From: Heyndrickxia sporothermodurans
Lineage (GTDB): Bacteria; Bacillota; Bacilli; Bacillales; Bacillaceae_C
Assembly (NCBI GenBank): GCA_018333075.1
Contig: BORH01000010.1
Location: forward strand, 62,001-126,000
Direction: 5' to 3'
DNA length: 64,000 nt
Made by a program: the position numbers and the translations under genes. Shown here one piece after another: positions 9,354-19,773 of this stretch (the first letter of the stretch is position 1; the number at the start of each line of letters is the position of its first letter). The notes under the pieces are model-generated. The model was not told the origin of the DNA. It ran no database searches and saw nothing but the letters and a program-made list of their open reading frames with translations.

Positions 9354-9893
9354 CTATGAAATATTCTTAATCCACCAGTTCTCAATCTGATTCGATAAAA
9401 TAGGCGTGTTTTTAATAATTCCCTTAGCTATAGAAGATTGATCAAGCGTATCCTGAATTGATTCTATTGGTAATAAGGCTCCAAAATATAACACGATAAA
9501 TACAATCAAGTAAACTTCTAGAAATCCCAATATCCCTCCAGCCCAAATATTTAATTGTTTAAGAACTGGGATACGTGCTACAAAGTCAAGGGAAGTACCA
9601 ATGATATGCAAAATGATTTTTACTGCAAAAAAGAGTATAGCAAATGCAATGGCACGATAATATGCCTCTTCAAGATTTAAACCGTCAAGAAGCATTTTAA
9701 TCGATTTATTTTCATCAAATGCAGGATATGGAATCCATAATTTTAAATGTGGAGCAAGATCTTTAAAATACATATATGCTACAATAAAAGCGATAATAAA
9801 ACCGGTTATATGTATTAACTGAAGAATAAATCCTCTCTTCAGACCAACAAAAAAACCAGCTATTAAGATTAATAGAATTATTAAACTAACCAT
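9354..9893 (-). CDS. yshB: CvpA-family membrane protein
   Basis: The 179-residue protein has four or more hydrophobic helices and the CvpA-type opening (LIAGFFVGLKRGFILQ followed by a second helix). Members were named for colicin V production, but their role in Firmicutes is unclear. The gene starts 5 bp after the zapA stop, so the two are one transcriptional unit. The position matches yshB. Confidence 0.85.
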   Translation of the reverse strand: MVSLIILLILIAGFFVGLKRGFILQLIHITGFIIAFIVAYMYFKDLAPHLKLWIPYPAFDENKSIKMLLDGLNLEEAYYRAIAFAILFFAVKIILHIIGTSLDFVARIPVLKQLNIWAGGILGFLEVYLIVFIVLYFGALLPIESIQDTLDQSSIAKGIIKNTPILSNQIENWWIKNIS

Positions 9894-9897
9894 GATT

Positions 9898-10152
9898 TCA
9901 TTCCTTTAATTGTTGAAGTTGTTTTTCAAGTAACTCAACTTTCTCTTGAAGTTTCAAATATTCGTGTACAGCATTGACAGCTGTTAGTACTGCAAGTTTA
10001 CTTGTATCAAATGAGGGGTTCTTAGACCTTATGTCACGCATTTTCTCATCAACTAAGGTGGAAACCTGACGTATATGGCTTGCCGAGTCTGTTCCGACAA
10101 TCGTATACTGTTGTCCATATATTCCGACCGTTATACGAGTTTTTTCTGTCAA
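9898..10152 (-). CDS. zapA: Cell division protein ZapA
   Basis: ZapA binds FtsZ and promotes Z-ring bundling. The 84-residue product contains VGIYGQQYTIVG, the LAVLTAVNAVHEYLKL helix and a C-terminal coiled coil. I start it at the TTG at 10152 because an AGGGGG RBS lies 9 nt upstream and the product then aligns end to end with B. subtilis ZapA (about 85 residues). A longer frame from 10200 would add 16 unlike residues and swallow the RBS. It is divergent from rnhC. Confidence 0.88.
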   Translation of the reverse strand: MTEKTRITVGIYGQQYTIVGTDSASHIRQVSTLVDEKMRDIRSKNPSFDTSKLAVLTAVNAVHEYLKLQEKVELLEKQLQQLKE

Positions 10153-10281
10153 ACCATTTTGCCCCCTCAGCTTCTTAGAATCCTTTTTATATAATAACAC
10201 GTCTTTTCAAGGTTGGGAAGAATTTGTCCATGGTGAAATCATACTTCTAAGCCTATTTTTACAAACTATGGAGGGTGAACA

Positions 10282-11202
10282 ATGTCTAATACGGTTATTA
10301 AAGTTTCAGAAGGTATCATTCGTGAAATGGAAAAGCATTATTCCAATTCACTGCTTGAAAAAACTCCACCAGGAGCGATCTTTACAGCAAAAATGAAGGG
10401 GTGTAAGATTACAGCCTATCGCTCAGGAAAAGTAATGTTTCAGGGAAATTTGCATTCGGAAGAAGCAAAAAAATGGGGAAAGCCTGATACAAATAATAAA
10501 ACAACCATCCGGAAATCATCAGGACTTCCTTTACCAGACAAAATTTCTTCAATGTCTATTATTGGTTCTGATGAGGTTGGAACTGGTGATTATTTCGGCC
10601 CTATAACTGTTGTAAGTGCTTATGTAAAAAAAGAGCAAATACCATTATTACAAGAACTTGGTGTAAAAGACTCCAAAGATCTTTCCGATCAACAAATTGT
10701 AAAAATCGCTAAAGATCTTCTACATGTCGTTTCTTATAGTCTACTCACTTTGCACAATGAAAAATATAATCAATTACAAGAATCTGGTATGACACAAGGG
10801 AAAATAAAAGCGATTTTGCATAATCAAGCATTAAATCACTTATTAAAAAAAATAGCTCCAGAAACTCCTGAAGCCATTCTAATTGACCAATTTGTAGAAG
10901 CTGATACCTATTATCGACATTTAAAAGGACAAAAAGAAATTTGCCAAAGAAATGTCTATTTTAGTACAAAAGGAGAAAGTGTTCATATTTCAGTTGCAGC
11001 TGCTTCCATCATTGCTAGATATGCATTTATTAAAGCATTTGATCAATTAAGCGTAGAGGCGGGATATACATTACCAAAAGGGGCGGGACACCAAGTAGAC
11101 CAAGCTGCTGCAAAATTAATAAAACAAAAAGGGCAATCAGCATTATATCATTTTGCAAAAGTTCATTTTGCAAATACTGGGAAAGCCATGCGCCTTTTAT
11201 AG
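10282..11202 (+). CDS. rnhC: Ribonuclease HIII
   Basis: This 306-residue enzyme cleaves RNA in RNA-DNA hybrids. It has an N-terminal TBP-like substrate-binding domain (about 1-90), then the RNase H fold opening with SIIGSDEVGTGDYFGPI, which carries the catalytic D97 and E98. The N-terminal extension distinguishes HIII from HII. The RBS is GGAGGGTG. The gene is divergent from zapA, as in B. subtilis, and no clear terminator follows it. Confidence 0.95.
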   Translation: MSNTVIKVSEGIIREMEKHYSNSLLEKTPPGAIFTAKMKGCKITAYRSGKVMFQGNLHSEEAKKWGKPDTNNKTTIRKSSGLPLPDKISSMSIIGSDEVGTGDYFGPITVVSAYVKKEQIPLLQELGVKDSKDLSDQQIVKIAKDLLHVVSYSLLTLHNEKYNQLQESGMTQGKIKAILHNQALNHLLKKIAPETPEAILIDQFVEADTYYRHLKGQKEICQRNVYFSTKGESVHISVAAASIIARYAFIKAFDQLSVEAGYTLPKGAGHQVDQAAAKLIKQKGQSALYHFAKVHFANTGKAMRLL

Positions 11203-11329
11203 CAAATATCAAAAAAATTTTTATTTACAATGAATCCTATTGAAGACTCGTACGTATATAAATAAATAAGGTTGCTTAAATTCCTATTTGAAATTTGATA
11301 GACTAAAGAAAAAAGGAGATGTGAATATA

Positions 11330-11971
11330 ATGCAAGAAGTTTATACAACTAGTAAACGTCATTTAATGGGTTCAGTCCTTAAAACATTTGCAATGTCTCT
11401 ACTTGTAGCTGTGTTAGGGATGTTAATAGGTACTATGGTTCCACCAGCGTTATTTCTCCCATTAATGATTGTTGAGTTTGTTATGTTATTAACTGCTTTT
11501 TTTATTCGAAAAAGTAAAAAAGCTAGTTATGGGTTTTTATTTGCCTTTACTTTTATTTCAGGTATAACAACTTATCCAATTGTTGCTTATTATTTAGCAA
11601 GCTCTGGTGCTCAAGTCGTACTATCCGCATTTACTGCAACGCTTGTTATTTTTGCCGTTATGAGCTTTGCCGGCACGAAAACAAAGAAAGATTTATCCTT
11701 TTTAAGTGGATTTTTGTTAACAGCTTTATTAGCACTTGTTGTTATCGGAATCATTAATCTGTTTTCTCCATTTTCTTCAACTGCATTATTTGTGGCATCT
11801 ATTATCGGAACAGTCGTATTTTCTCTTTACATTATGTACGATTTTAATCGAATGAAGAATATGGACTTTACTGAAGAAGCTATTCCATTATTAGCACTTA
11901 ATTTATATTTAGACTTTATAAACCTATTCTTAAATTTACTAAGATTTTTTGGATTTATAAGTAGAGACTAG
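11330..11971 (+). CDS. Bax inhibitor-1 / YccA-family membrane protein
   Basis: The 213-residue protein has seven predicted transmembrane helices and the BI-1 pattern, including SGITTYPIVAYYLASSG, a middle FAGTKTKKDLSFLSG and a C-terminal LALNLYLDFINLFLNLLR. The B. subtilis homologue YetJ is a pH-sensitive calcium leak channel of nearly the same length. The ATG at 11330 is preceded by AAGGAGATG. An in-frame ATG 14 codons upstream has no RBS. It is monocistronic, with a terminator at 12029. Confidence 0.85.
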   Translation: MQEVYTTSKRHLMGSVLKTFAMSLLVAVLGMLIGTMVPPALFLPLMIVEFVMLLTAFFIRKSKKASYGFLFAFTFISGITTYPIVAYYLASSGAQVVLSAFTATLVIFAVMSFAGTKTKKDLSFLSGFLLTALLALVVIGIINLFSPFSSTALFVASIIGTVVFSLYIMYDFNRMKNMDFTEEAIPLLALNLYLDFINLFLNLLRFFGFISRD

Positions 11972-12028
11972 ATAATTTTAAAAGCTAGTTTTGTATAAAA
12001 CTTATAGAATTACTTATATTAAAAATAC

Positions 12029-12063
12029 AAAGAGTAGGAATGAGTTCTTTCCTACTCTTTATT
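12029..12063 (+). terminator. Terminator of the Bax-inhibitor-1 gene
   Basis: AAAGAGTAGGAA and TTTCCTACTCTTT form a 12-bp stem, followed by ATTTTG. Confidence 0.8.
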
Positions 12064-12149
12064 TTGTCCCAATCAAAATATAAAGAATTTTTTTATTTTA
12101 GAGAGAAACAACCCATTTTAATAAAATCTCAAGAATGACACTATTTTTT

Positions 12150-12186
12150 TCTAAAACAAAAACGCGGAATATCCGCGTTTTTGTTT
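12150..12186 (-). terminator. Terminator of pheST
   Basis: On the minus strand AAACGCGGAT and ATTCCGCGTTT pair as a GC-rich stem, followed by TTTTGTTTTAG. It begins immediately at the pheT stop. Confidence 0.85.
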
Positions 12187-14600
12187 TATCCTCTTAATTC
12201 TGCATTGGCTTTTTCTTTTACCGCTAATAAAACCTTATCATGTGCCTTAACAACCTCTTCATCTGTTAAAGTACGTTCAGGATCATAATATTTTAATGAG
12301 AAGGCAATTGATTTTTTACCTTGCTCCATATGCTCTCCTTCATAAAGGTCAAAAATTGTAACCTCTTTTAATAGCGATCCTCCTGCGGATTCAATAATCT
12401 CTTTCAAGGTACCAGCTTTAAAATCACTATCTACAACTAAAGCAATATCCCTAGTCATAGAAGGAAAACGTGGAATAGACGTATATTGTAGAGATTCTAC
12501 ATCATATTCAAATACTGGTTTTGTTTTTAATTCAAATACATATGTCTCTTTCAAATCCCATTCTTTTTGAATTTGTGGATGAATTTGACCAACAAATCCA
12601 ATTACTTCATTTTCTAAAACAATCTCTGCTGTTCTTCCAGGATGCATACCTTCAATTTTTGCTGGTTGATATGTGACTTTCTGAGTTATACCAAGCTTCT
12701 CGAATAAACCTTCAAGAATTCCTTTAGCAACATAAAAGTCAACGGCTTTTTTCTCTCCTTGCCATAAATGGGAATGCCACATTCCTGTGATTGCCCCTGC
12801 TAAATGTTCATATTCATCAGGTTGTTCATGATCATTGGTTTTTAAAAATACAGAACCCATTTCATATATAGAAACAGAGTCATTTTTTCGAGCAAGGTTA
12901 TAGGAAACAACATCTAATAATCCAGGTAGAATGCTTAAGCGCAAATGGCTTCTTTCTTCACTCATTGGCATTGCTAAACGAATAGGATCTCGTTTTTCAA
13001 TGGCATATTTAGTTGATTTATCTAAACTAGTCAATGAATAAGTAATTGCTTGATTTAATCCTGCACCCTCCAAGTATCTCTTTGCTACACGACGTTTGTT
13101 TTGACTTTCAGTTAATCCTCCTGGAATTGCTGCCCCAATTGGTAATGTTGTTGGAAGATTATCATATCCATATAAACGCGCTACCTCTTCGATAAGATCT
13201 TCTTTGATGGTAATATCACCACGTCTAGTTGGTACTGTTACAGTGAAGTCTTCATCCTCAAGTTTCACTTCAAACTGTAGACGGTTAAAAATATCAAGCA
13301 CTTGATTAGCTGAAATCGTCGTTCCTAATACTTTATTTATTTTGTTTAGAGAAATTTCAACGACAGCAGGTTCTACTTTTAACGTATTTTCCTCTACCAC
13401 ACCGTTCAAAACTTCACCTGATGCATATTTAGCCATTAATTCTGCCGCGCGCTCTGCAGCATCATGGACACGATTTGGATCTACACCTTTTTCAAATCGA
13501 GCACTTGCCTCACTGCGTAAGCCATGATCCTTGGATGCATTACGAACGGTTTGGCCATTAAAATAAGCAGACTCTAGTAATACTGTTGTAGTTGTATCGC
13601 TAACTTCTGAATTAGCTCCGCCCATTACTCCTGCCATTGCCACTGGCTCTTTTCCATTAGTAATTACTAAGTGGTTATCTTTCAATGTTCTTTCAGCATC
13701 ATCCAATGTTGTAATTTTCTCACCTTCACGTGCTAATCGAACGATAATTTCTTTTGATCCTAATTTATCATAGTCAAATGCATGTAATGGCTGACCGTAC
13801 TCAAGAAGTATATAATTTGTAATATCAACGACATTATTATGTGGTCGAATGCCGGCTGAAATTAATCTTGTTTGCAGCCATAACGGAGATGGACCAACTT
13901 TAACATTTTTAATAACTTTCGCCACATACAGTGGATTTTCTTCCGGTGCATCTACTGTAATTGAGATATAGTCACTTGCATCCTCAGAAACAGTTTCTAC
14001 ATTTGTTTTTGGTAAATTAACATCCACTCCGAGAATAGCCGCAACCTCATAAGCTACCCCTAGCATGCTTAGACAATCTGAACGATTAGGTGTTAAACCT
14101 AATTCAAGTACTTTATCATCTAAATTTAATAATGCTAATGCATCAGCTCCAACTTCTGCATCACTTGGAAAAACAAAAATTCCCTCAGCGAAATCCTTTG
14201 GAATTAGCTTTCCTTCAATCCCTAGTTCTTGCAATGAGCAAATCATTCCATTCGATTCCTCACCGCGTAATTTTGATTTTTTTATTTTGAAATTCCCTGG
14301 TAATACTGCACCAACAGTTGCAACTGCTACTTTTTGTCCCTTCGCTACATTTTTTGCTCCACAAATAATTTGGACAGGGGCTTCTTCCCCAAGATCAACC
14401 AAGCATTTGTTAAGCTTATCAGCATTTGGGTGCTTCTCACATTCTAATATGTGACCAACAACAACACCTTTTATAGATGATGCTTTATGCTCAACACCCT
14501 CTACTTCAATCCCACTTCGAGTGATTTTCTCTGCTAATTCTTCTGCTGATAGACCATTTAAATCTACATATTCCTGAAGCCATTTATATGAAACTAACAT
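12186..14600 (-). CDS. pheT: Phenylalanyl-tRNA synthetase beta subunit
   Basis: The 804-residue beta chain forms the alpha2-beta2 enzyme that charges tRNA-Phe. It starts [14 protein letters not shown] and carries an EMAPII-like tRNA-binding domain (about 40-150, [18 protein letters not shown]). The B3/B4 editing module, the B5 domain and the catalytic-like fold ([16 protein letters not shown]) follow, with a C-terminal anticodon-binding FDX-ACB domain. Length matches the family. It lies 19 bp after pheS with a GGGAGG RBS and shares its T-box. Confidence 0.97.
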   Translation of the reverse strand: MLVSYKWLQEYVDLNGLSAEELAEKITRSGIEVEGVEHKASSIKGVVVGHILECEKHPNADKLNKCLVDLGEEAPVQIICGAKNVAKGQKVAVATVGAVLPGNFKIKKSKLRGEESNGMICSLQELGIEGKLIPKDFAEGIFVFPSDAEVGADALALLNLDDKVLELGLTPNRSDCLSMLGVAYEVAAILGVDVNLPKTNVETVSEDASDYISITVDAPEENPLYVAKVIKNVKVGPSPLWLQTRLISAGIRPHNNVVDITNYILLEYGQPLHAFDYDKLGSKEIIVRLAREGEKITTLDDAERTLKDNHLVITNGKEPVAMAGVMGGANSEVSDTTTTVLLESAYFNGQTVRNASKDHGLRSEASARFEKGVDPNRVHDAAERAAELMAKYASGEVLNGVVEENTLKVEPAVVEISLNKINKVLGTTISANQVLDIFNRLQFEVKLEDEDFTVTVPTRRGDITIKEDLIEEVARLYGYDNLPTTLPIGAAIPGGLTESQNKRRVAKRYLEGAGLNQAITYSLTSLDKSTKYAIEKRDPIRLAMPMSEERSHLRLSILPGLLDVVSYNLARKNDSVSIYEMGSVFLKTNDHEQPDEYEHLAGAITGMWHSHLWQGEKKAVDFYVAKGILEGLFEKLGITQKVTYQPAKIEGMHPGRTAEIVLENEVIGFVGQIHPQIQKEWDLKETYVFELKTKPVFEYDVESLQYTSIPRFPSMTRDIALVVDSDFKAGTLKEIIESAGGSLLKEVTIFDLYEGEHMEQGKKSIAFSLKYYDPERTLTDEEVVKAHDKVLLAVKEKANAELRG

Positions 14601-14619
14601 GTCTTTTCCTCCCTACCTC

Positions 14620-15657
14620 TTATTCATGTACTGAAAACTGCTTTAAGAATCGTGTATCATTTGTATATAGATGACGAATATCATCAATTCCATATTTCAA
14701 CATAGCAATTCTTTCAGCACCTATTCCAAATGCAAATCCTGTATATTTATTAGAGTCAAAGCCTGCCATTTGGAGTACATTTGGATGGACCATTCCTGCA
14801 CCTAACATTTCAATCCAACCGGTTTTCTTACATACATTACATCCATCTCCTCCACAAGAGAAGCATGAAACGTCTACTTCTACTGATGGCTCAGTAAATG
14901 GGAAAAAGCTTGGACGTAAACGAATTTGGCGATCTTCACCGAACATTTTTTTCGCAAACATTTCCAATGTTCCTTTTAAATCTCCCATCGTAATGTTTTC
15001 ATCAACTACTAGACCCTCTATTTGCATAAATTGATGGGAGTGTGTTGCATCATCATTGTCTCGGCGATATACTTTTCCAGGACAAATAATTTTAACCGGT
15101 CCTTTTCCTTCATGCTTTTCCATTGTTCTAGCTTGCACTGGTGATGTATGTGTTCTTAATAAAATATCTTCTGTAATATAGAAGGAGTCCTGCATATCTC
15201 GTGCTGGATGACCCTTTGGCAGATTCAATGCTTCAAAGTTATAATAGTCTTTTTCAACCTCTGGCCCTTCTGCAACCGTATAGCCCATTCCAATAAAAAA
15301 GTCTTCAATTTCCTCTACCACTCTTGTTAGTGGATGATGATTTCCTACATTAATGGGACGTCCCGGAAGTGTTACATCAATGGTCTCTTCAGCTAATTGT
15401 TTTTCAACTGCTTCTTTTTCTAATGCTGCACTTTTTGCTTCAATTTGTTTACTAATAGCTTCTCGTACTTCATTAGCAAGGGCTCCCATTTTAGGACGTT
15501 CTTCAGCCGAAAGCTTGCCCATCCCTCTTAAAACTTCAGTTATTAGTCCTTTTTTTCCTAAATATGCTACACGCACTTCATTCAAAGCTTTTAAATCTCC
15601 AGCTTGATCAACTTTTTCTAAAGCTTCGACCTGTAATTCCTTTAATTTTTGCTCCAT
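14620..15657 (-). CDS. pheS: Phenylalanyl-tRNA synthetase alpha subunit
   Basis: The 345-residue catalytic alpha chain has an N-terminal coiled coil that contacts tRNA and a class II synthetase core. Visible landmarks are [20 protein letters not shown], the zinc-ribbon-like [17 protein letters not shown] and the terminal motif 3 region [14 protein letters not shown]. The start at 15657 has an AAGGAGG RBS. Expression should be controlled by the T-box riboswitch immediately upstream, which senses uncharged tRNA-Phe. Confidence 0.97.
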   Translation of the reverse strand: MEQKLKELQVEALEKVDQAGDLKALNEVRVAYLGKKGLITEVLRGMGKLSAEERPKMGALANEVREAISKQIEAKSAALEKEAVEKQLAEETIDVTLPGRPINVGNHHPLTRVVEEIEDFFIGMGYTVAEGPEVEKDYYNFEALNLPKGHPARDMQDSFYITEDILLRTHTSPVQARTMEKHEGKGPVKIICPGKVYRRDNDDATHSHQFMQIEGLVVDENITMGDLKGTLEMFAKKMFGEDRQIRLRPSFFPFTEPSVEVDVSCFSCGGDGCNVCKKTGWIEMLGAGMVHPNVLQMAGFDSNKYTGFAFGIGAERIAMLKYGIDDIRHLYTNDTRFLKQFSVHE

Positions 15658-15731
15658 TTATTTTACCTCCTTCAATTTATAAGGATAAAAGAATACCACA
15701 GACTTGTTTCACAAATGGCTGCAAAACAAAC

Positions 15732-15990
15732 AAAAAAACCTCATCCAACAAAGGGACGAGGTTTATCGCGGTACCACCCTAATTAGCATTAATCTTACAT
15801 TGCTCTACTTCATTTCATAACGGCTCTTCACCGAGAGATCTTTACGTTTCTAAAGAAACGGTCCCGATCCTGACTCAAGGGGTGAACTTCACTTAATTTT
15901 CCATAAAAATGCTTGCAGTCTAAGGCATTTTCTCCCTTACTGGTACATTAAGCTACTTTTCCCTATCATTGTCTATACATTTATGCAATT
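15732..15990 (-). ncRNA. T-box riboswitch, tRNA-Phe, pheST leader
   Basis: The conserved T-box AGGGTGGTACCGCG is at 15780-15767. It is followed by a terminator hairpin (AACCTCGTCC / GGATGAGGTT plus a T-run, 15765-15732) that competes with the antiterminator. The probable specifier codon is UUC at 15886-15884, followed by the usual A. Stem I begins near the start of the transcript. Uncharged tRNA-Phe would stabilise the antiterminator and allow pheST transcription. Confidence 0.95.
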
Positions 15991-15996
15991 ATTTTT

Positions 15997-16025
15997 ATTA
16001 TAGTATGTTAAATATAGAATTTCAA
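15997..16025 (-). promoter_or_regulatory. Sigma-A promoter of pheST
   Basis: TTGAAA (16025-16020), 17 bp and TATAAT (16002-15997). Transcription should start near 15990 and run through the T-box. Confidence 0.75.
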
Positions 16026-16052
16026 ATAGATTTTAAAGTTTTAACTGATTAC

Positions 16053-16808
16053 TTACTCTTTTAAATAATACATTAGTATGCCAGCAGCCACTGCAACGTT
16101 CAATGATTCCGCTTGTCCATATATAGGAATATACAAATTTTGATTTGTTAGCGCAAGTAATTTTTTAGATACTCCACTTCCTTCATTGCCTACCATTAAA
16201 GCAAAGGATTGTTTTGGAGCTACCTGCTTATAAGGAACACCATTTTCCAAAGCTGTTCCGTAAATTGGTATTTGTTCTTTTTCCAATTTCTCAATCCATA
16301 CTTCCAAATTACCTGTAAAAAAATGAATGTGAAAATGACTCCCCTGTGCTGATCGAAGTACTTTTGGATTGTAAATATCAACGGTCCCTTCCCCTAGTAT
16401 AATAGCATCAATTCCAGCAGCATCAGCCGTACGTATAATTGTACCAATGTTCCCTGGATCTTGAACCGAATCAATTAATAAGTATGAGTTTCCTGCATAC
16501 GTTTGAAAGGAGGAATGCTTCATTTGACAAATGGCAAAAATTCCCTGTGTCGTTTCTGTATCTGAAATAGCCTTACAAATTTCTGTAGTAACTTTAGTAA
16601 GCGAAAGATTTGTCATATCCCAATGGGAAGGGATTTCCGTTGTTTCACTAATGATGATTTCAACTATATTTTTTTTATATTTTAACGCTTCTTCAACAAG
16701 GTGAAAACCTTCCACTATATATTGTTTTGTTTTTTCACGCTCTTTTTTCGTTAATAATTTTTTCCATTGTTTAACTTGAGGGTTTTTGATTGATTCAATA
16801 AATTTCAC
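16053..16808 (-). CDS. ysgA: TrmH/SpoU-family RNA 2'-O-methyltransferase
   Basis: This 251-residue SPOUT methyltransferase has an N-terminal RNA-binding segment and a knotted C-terminal domain. The three SpoU motifs are visible: DSVQDPGNIGTIIRTADAAG, then LMVGNEGSGVSKKLL, then the final IPIYGQAESLNVAVAAGIL loop that forms the trefoil knot. It likely methylates rRNA or tRNA, but the target cannot be read from sequence. The position beside pheS matches ysgA. It is convergent to nothing and divergent from sspI. Confidence 0.9.
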   Translation of the reverse strand: MKFIESIKNPQVKQWKKLLTKKEREKTKQYIVEGFHLVEEALKYKKNIVEIIISETTEIPSHWDMTNLSLTKVTTEICKAISDTETTQGIFAICQMKHSSFQTYAGNSYLLIDSVQDPGNIGTIIRTADAAGIDAIILGEGTVDIYNPKVLRSAQGSHFHIHFFTGNLEVWIEKLEKEQIPIYGTALENGVPYKQVAPKQSFALMVGNEGSGVSKKLLALTNQNLYIPIYGQAESLNVAVAAGILMYYLKE

Positions 16809-16983
16809 TTTAAATACTCCTTCTTTACCCTTGTTTAAAATTTTCTTGTTGAGCTTTACGTTTACAATTTTCTAGATACCTATCATATTCATTTTCATTT
16901 TATTATAACGTATTTTTTATACATATAACATTTATAAACGTGACATGCTAACAAAGAAAAATAATAAAAAGGAGCTTGTAAAA

Positions 16984-17193
16984 ATGAACTTAAATCTCCG
17001 TAATGCCATTATTCATAATGTATCAGGAAATAACCAAGAACAATTAAAAGACACCATTGTAGATGCAATTCAAAGAGGAGAGGAGAAAATGCTTCCTGGA
17101 TTAGGTGTATTATTTGAAGTAATTTGGAATCATGCGGACGACCAAGAAAAAAACATGATGCTTGAAACATTAGAGCAAGGATTAAAACCATAA
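16984..17193 (+). CDS. sspI: Small acid-soluble spore protein I
   Basis: This 69-residue minor SASP is nearly identical in pattern to B. subtilis SspI, with [16 protein letters not shown] and [16 protein letters not shown]. It is made in the forespore late in sporulation. The ATG at 16984 is preceded by AAGGAGC, and an upstream in-frame ATG at 16945 would add 13 unrelated residues. A terminator follows directly. I could not fix a convincing sigma-G promoter by eye. Confidence 0.93.
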   Translation: MNLNLRNAIIHNVSGNNQEQLKDTIVDAIQRGEEKMLPGLGVLFEVIWNHADDQEKNMMLETLEQGLKP

Positions 17194-17220
17194 CAACGGT
17201 GATATGCCGTTGTTTTTTTT
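17194..17220 (+). terminator. Terminator of sspI
   Basis: CAACGG and CCGTTG pair around a 7-nt loop, followed by eight T residues, immediately after the sspI stop. Confidence 0.85.
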
Positions 17221-17235
17221 ATGAAACCATTCACT

Positions 17236-17290
17236 AAAAAATAGCTGTCCCAACAGCCAAAGCTTTTTACTATTGAGACAGCCAACTAGG
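17236..17290 (-). terminator. Terminator of the M42 aminopeptidase gene
   Basis: On the minus strand GGCTGTCTCAATAG pairs with CTGTTGGGACAGCT (with G-U pairs) and is followed by ATTTTTT. Confidence 0.75.
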
Positions 17291-17293
17291 TTA

Positions 17294-18379
17294 TTATTCA
17301 AACGTAATTTTATCTACCGTTTCTCTATCTAATCTCTTAATTACTTCTGTAATAAGTTTAACTGTATTTTCGTAATCATCTCGATGAAGCATTGCAGCAT
17401 GTGAATGAATATAGCGGGTCGCAATGGTGATAGCTAGGGATGGAACCCCATTTGCAGTTAGATGAATGGATCCAGCATCCGTTCCTCCACCAGGAATCGC
17501 ATCAAATTGATACGGAATATTTAATTCCTCAGCTACTCCAACCACAAGATCACGTAGTCCTTTATGTGACACCATTGATGCGTCATAGAGGATAATTTGT
17601 GGTCCTTCACCCATTTTACTTAAAGCTTCCTTTTCAGTAATCCCAGGAGTATCGCCCGCAATTCCTACATCTACTCCAAACCCGATGTCAGGTTGAATTT
17701 TCATCGCGGCTGTTTTTGCTCCGCGTAGTCCAACTTCTTCTTGTACATTTCCGACACCATAAACAATATTAGGATGTTCCTCATTCTTCAAGTTTTTCAA
17801 TACATCGATGGCAATGGCACAGCCAATACGGTTATCCCAAGCTTTTGCTAAAAGCATTTTTTCATTGTTCATAACTGTAAACTCGAAATAAGGAACAACC
17901 ATGTCTCCAGGAAGTACTCCCCACTCCATCGCTTCTTCTTTACTTGATGCACCAATATCAATAAACATATCTTTAATTTCATAAGGTTTTTTTCTAGCTT
18001 CAGGAGATAAAACATGTGGTGGCTTGGAGCCAATTACCCCTGTAATATCACCTTTTTTTGTAACTATGGTTACTCTTTGTGCTAGCATTACTTGTGACCA
18101 CCAGCCACCTACTGTTTGAAAACGAATAAATCCTTTGTTATCAATCTGTGTAACCATAAAACCTACTTCATCCAGATGTCCCGCAACCATAATTTTTGGT
18201 CCGTCTTCATTACCAACTTTTTTTGCAATTAAACTTCCCAATCCATCTGTGCTAATTTCATCTGCATATGATTCAATGTATTTTTTCATTACTTCGCGTG
18301 CTTCTTTTTCATTGCCAGGGATTCCTTTTGCGTCTGTCAAATCCTTAAGCATTGTCAATGTTTCGTCAAGCTTTGCCAT
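17294..18379 (-). CDS. ysdC: M42-family glutamyl aminopeptidase
   Basis: The 361-residue metallo-aminopeptidase belongs to the PepA/FrvX/YsdC group, which forms large tetrahedral complexes that trim peptides in the cytoplasm. Metal and catalytic motifs are in place: [41 protein letters not shown] and GGTDAGSIH. The ATG at 18379 follows a GGAGG RBS and gives the N-terminus [11 protein letters not shown], as in B. subtilis YsdC. The longer frame from 18400 lacks this spacing. It is divergent from ysdB. Confidence 0.92.
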   Translation of the reverse strand: MAKLDETLTMLKDLTDAKGIPGNEKEAREVMKKYIESYADEISTDGLGSLIAKKVGNEDGPKIMVAGHLDEVGFMVTQIDNKGFIRFQTVGGWWSQVMLAQRVTIVTKKGDITGVIGSKPPHVLSPEARKKPYEIKDMFIDIGASSKEEAMEWGVLPGDMVVPYFEFTVMNNEKMLLAKAWDNRIGCAIAIDVLKNLKNEEHPNIVYGVGNVQEEVGLRGAKTAAMKIQPDIGFGVDVGIAGDTPGITEKEALSKMGEGPQIILYDASMVSHKGLRDLVVGVAEELNIPYQFDAIPGGGTDAGSIHLTANGVPSLAITIATRYIHSHAAMLHRDDYENTVKLITEVIKRLDRETVDKITFE

Positions 18380-18571
18380 CGGTTCAACCTCCAATTTCAT
18401 TATGTATGTACACTAGCTATTATAATAGATAAAATCGAAAAAATACAAAAATTCTTACCAAGGATGCCAATAATCATTTTTTTTGAAAAAAATTAAATAA
18501 AAAATGAATCCTTTTTAGAATCCATCCGTATTCATTGAAAAGTATACTTAATTATATTGGAGGAAACAGCC

Positions 18572-18961
18572 ATGCTTTGGTTAATAAGACTAGCGATATT
18601 TGCATTAATCATCTATTTAATCATAAAAATAATAACATATCTATTTAATCCAAAGCGAAAATTGGAATTAGCACGTGAGGAAAAAAGATATTACTTTCAT
18701 GATGACCTTGAAAATGTCAGGAAAAACTTTTTAATTACCTTTAATGGAGCAGTATTTGAAGGGGAAAAATATTTAGGAACTACGAAGCAGTCATTTGAAG
18801 TCATTTCGATCTTCGTTTGGCCACATGATGTAAATGCTTTAAACGGCCTTACTTACCAAGACTTTTTATTTTTAGAAAAAGAAATACAGTTAAGGTATCC
18901 TAGTGCAGCAATTGATTGGAAAAGTCCTATTAAGGAATTGGTTTCAAAAAATAGAAATTAA
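18572..18961 (+). CDS. ysdB: YsdB family protein (sigma-W pathway)
   Basis: The 129-residue protein has one N-terminal transmembrane helix (about residues 2-25) and a cytosolic domain with FNGAVFEGEKYLGTTK and the IFVWPHDVNALNGLTY segment. Its B. subtilis homologue affects sigma-W activity and surfactin sensitivity. The mechanism is not known. The ATG at 18572 is preceded by GGAGG. The neighbours match B. subtilis (ysdC-ysdB), but ysdA is not present beside it. Confidence 0.85.
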   Translation: MLWLIRLAIFALIIYLIIKIITYLFNPKRKLELAREEKRYYFHDDLENVRKNFLITFNGAVFEGEKYLGTTKQSFEVISIFVWPHDVNALNGLTYQDFLFLEKEIQLRYPSAAIDWKSPIKELVSKNRN

Positions 18962-19075
18962 AGCTAGTATTTCTACGTATTAATAGCTGGTATAGGATTC
19001 TAATTCCCTATTAATATAAATGGATGTTATCGGTAAGCTGATTATAGTTAGATTAATTATGAATTTAATAACTTG

Positions 19076-19109
19076 AAAAAACTGCTGATAGACGAATCAG
19101 CAGTTTTTA
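19076..19109. terminator. Bidirectional terminator between ysdB and the TVP38 gene
   Basis: AAAACTGCTGAT and ATCAGCAGTTTT form a 12-bp stem with a 6-nt loop and A/T tracts on both sides. It serves the two convergent genes. Confidence 0.8.
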
Positions 19110-19110
19110 T

Positions 19111-19680
19111 TTATGTTCCTGGAAAAAACTCTTTCCATTTCATAACTACAACTTTCTCTCTTAATATAAAAAATAAAATGGATAAAGCGAAAAGAATGAT
19201 GATGATCATGGAAGGTGTGAAACGGGAAATAAATTGACCGAACACAGTATAGAATACGACAAGTGGTATATTAGTTGTAAGCGAGCCTTTCATATAGCTT
19301 CTAAATGCGGGGGCTCTTTCTAGTAAACAAACATTTAATAAATGATAATGAAAAAAAGGGATTAACCGTAGAATAGCAATTTGTCCAACAGTTAGTTTCG
19401 CATGGTGGCCAAAGCATTTCTGTTTAATTTTCAAAAGCTTCTCATACGTCCTTGGTAATTTTTTAATACATCCATAAAATAGTGCCGAAAGCAGTAATAA
19501 GCCTATTAATGAATAAACGATACCTAATAAACTGCCGAATAAAATCCCACCAGCCATACAGACTACTGCAACCGGAATAAATACAAACTGCCTTAGTAAA
19601 TGAAAGAGAATAAACATAAATGGAGCTAAAACCGCACTGCCTTCAACAAATGAAAATAGCATTAATAATTGATCATTCAC
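19111..19680 (-). CDS. TVP38/TMEM64 (DedA-like) membrane protein
   Basis: The 189-residue protein has about five hydrophobic segments and the VTT-domain signatures GGILFGSLLGIVYSLIG and ILRLIPFFHYHLLN. Relatives act as lipid scramblase-like or transport proteins, and the substrate here is unknown. B. subtilis YtxB is of the same family but, as I recall, lies next to dnaI, whereas this gene occupies the spot of ysdA between ysdB and rplT. Orthology with ytxB is therefore possible but unproven, and no symbol is given. Confidence 0.75.
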   Translation of the reverse strand: MNDQLLMLFSFVEGSAVLAPFMFILFHLLRQFVFIPVAVVCMAGGILFGSLLGIVYSLIGLLLLSALFYGCIKKLPRTYEKLLKIKQKCFGHHAKLTVGQIAILRLIPFFHYHLLNVCLLERAPAFRSYMKGSLTTNIPLVVFYTVFGQFISRFTPSMIIIILFALSILFFILREKVVVMKWKEFFPGT

Positions 19681-19773
19681 TGTAATTCACCCACCCTCGC
19701 TGATGCACAATTGATGTCACTCTAATTTATCATATTTTAAATGAATCATAGATATGACAATCCAAGAACAAAT

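Noticed and set aside
16900-16970. Possible sigma-G promoter before sspI
   Set aside because: GTATT and CATATAA fragments are present, but the spacing is too short to support a call.
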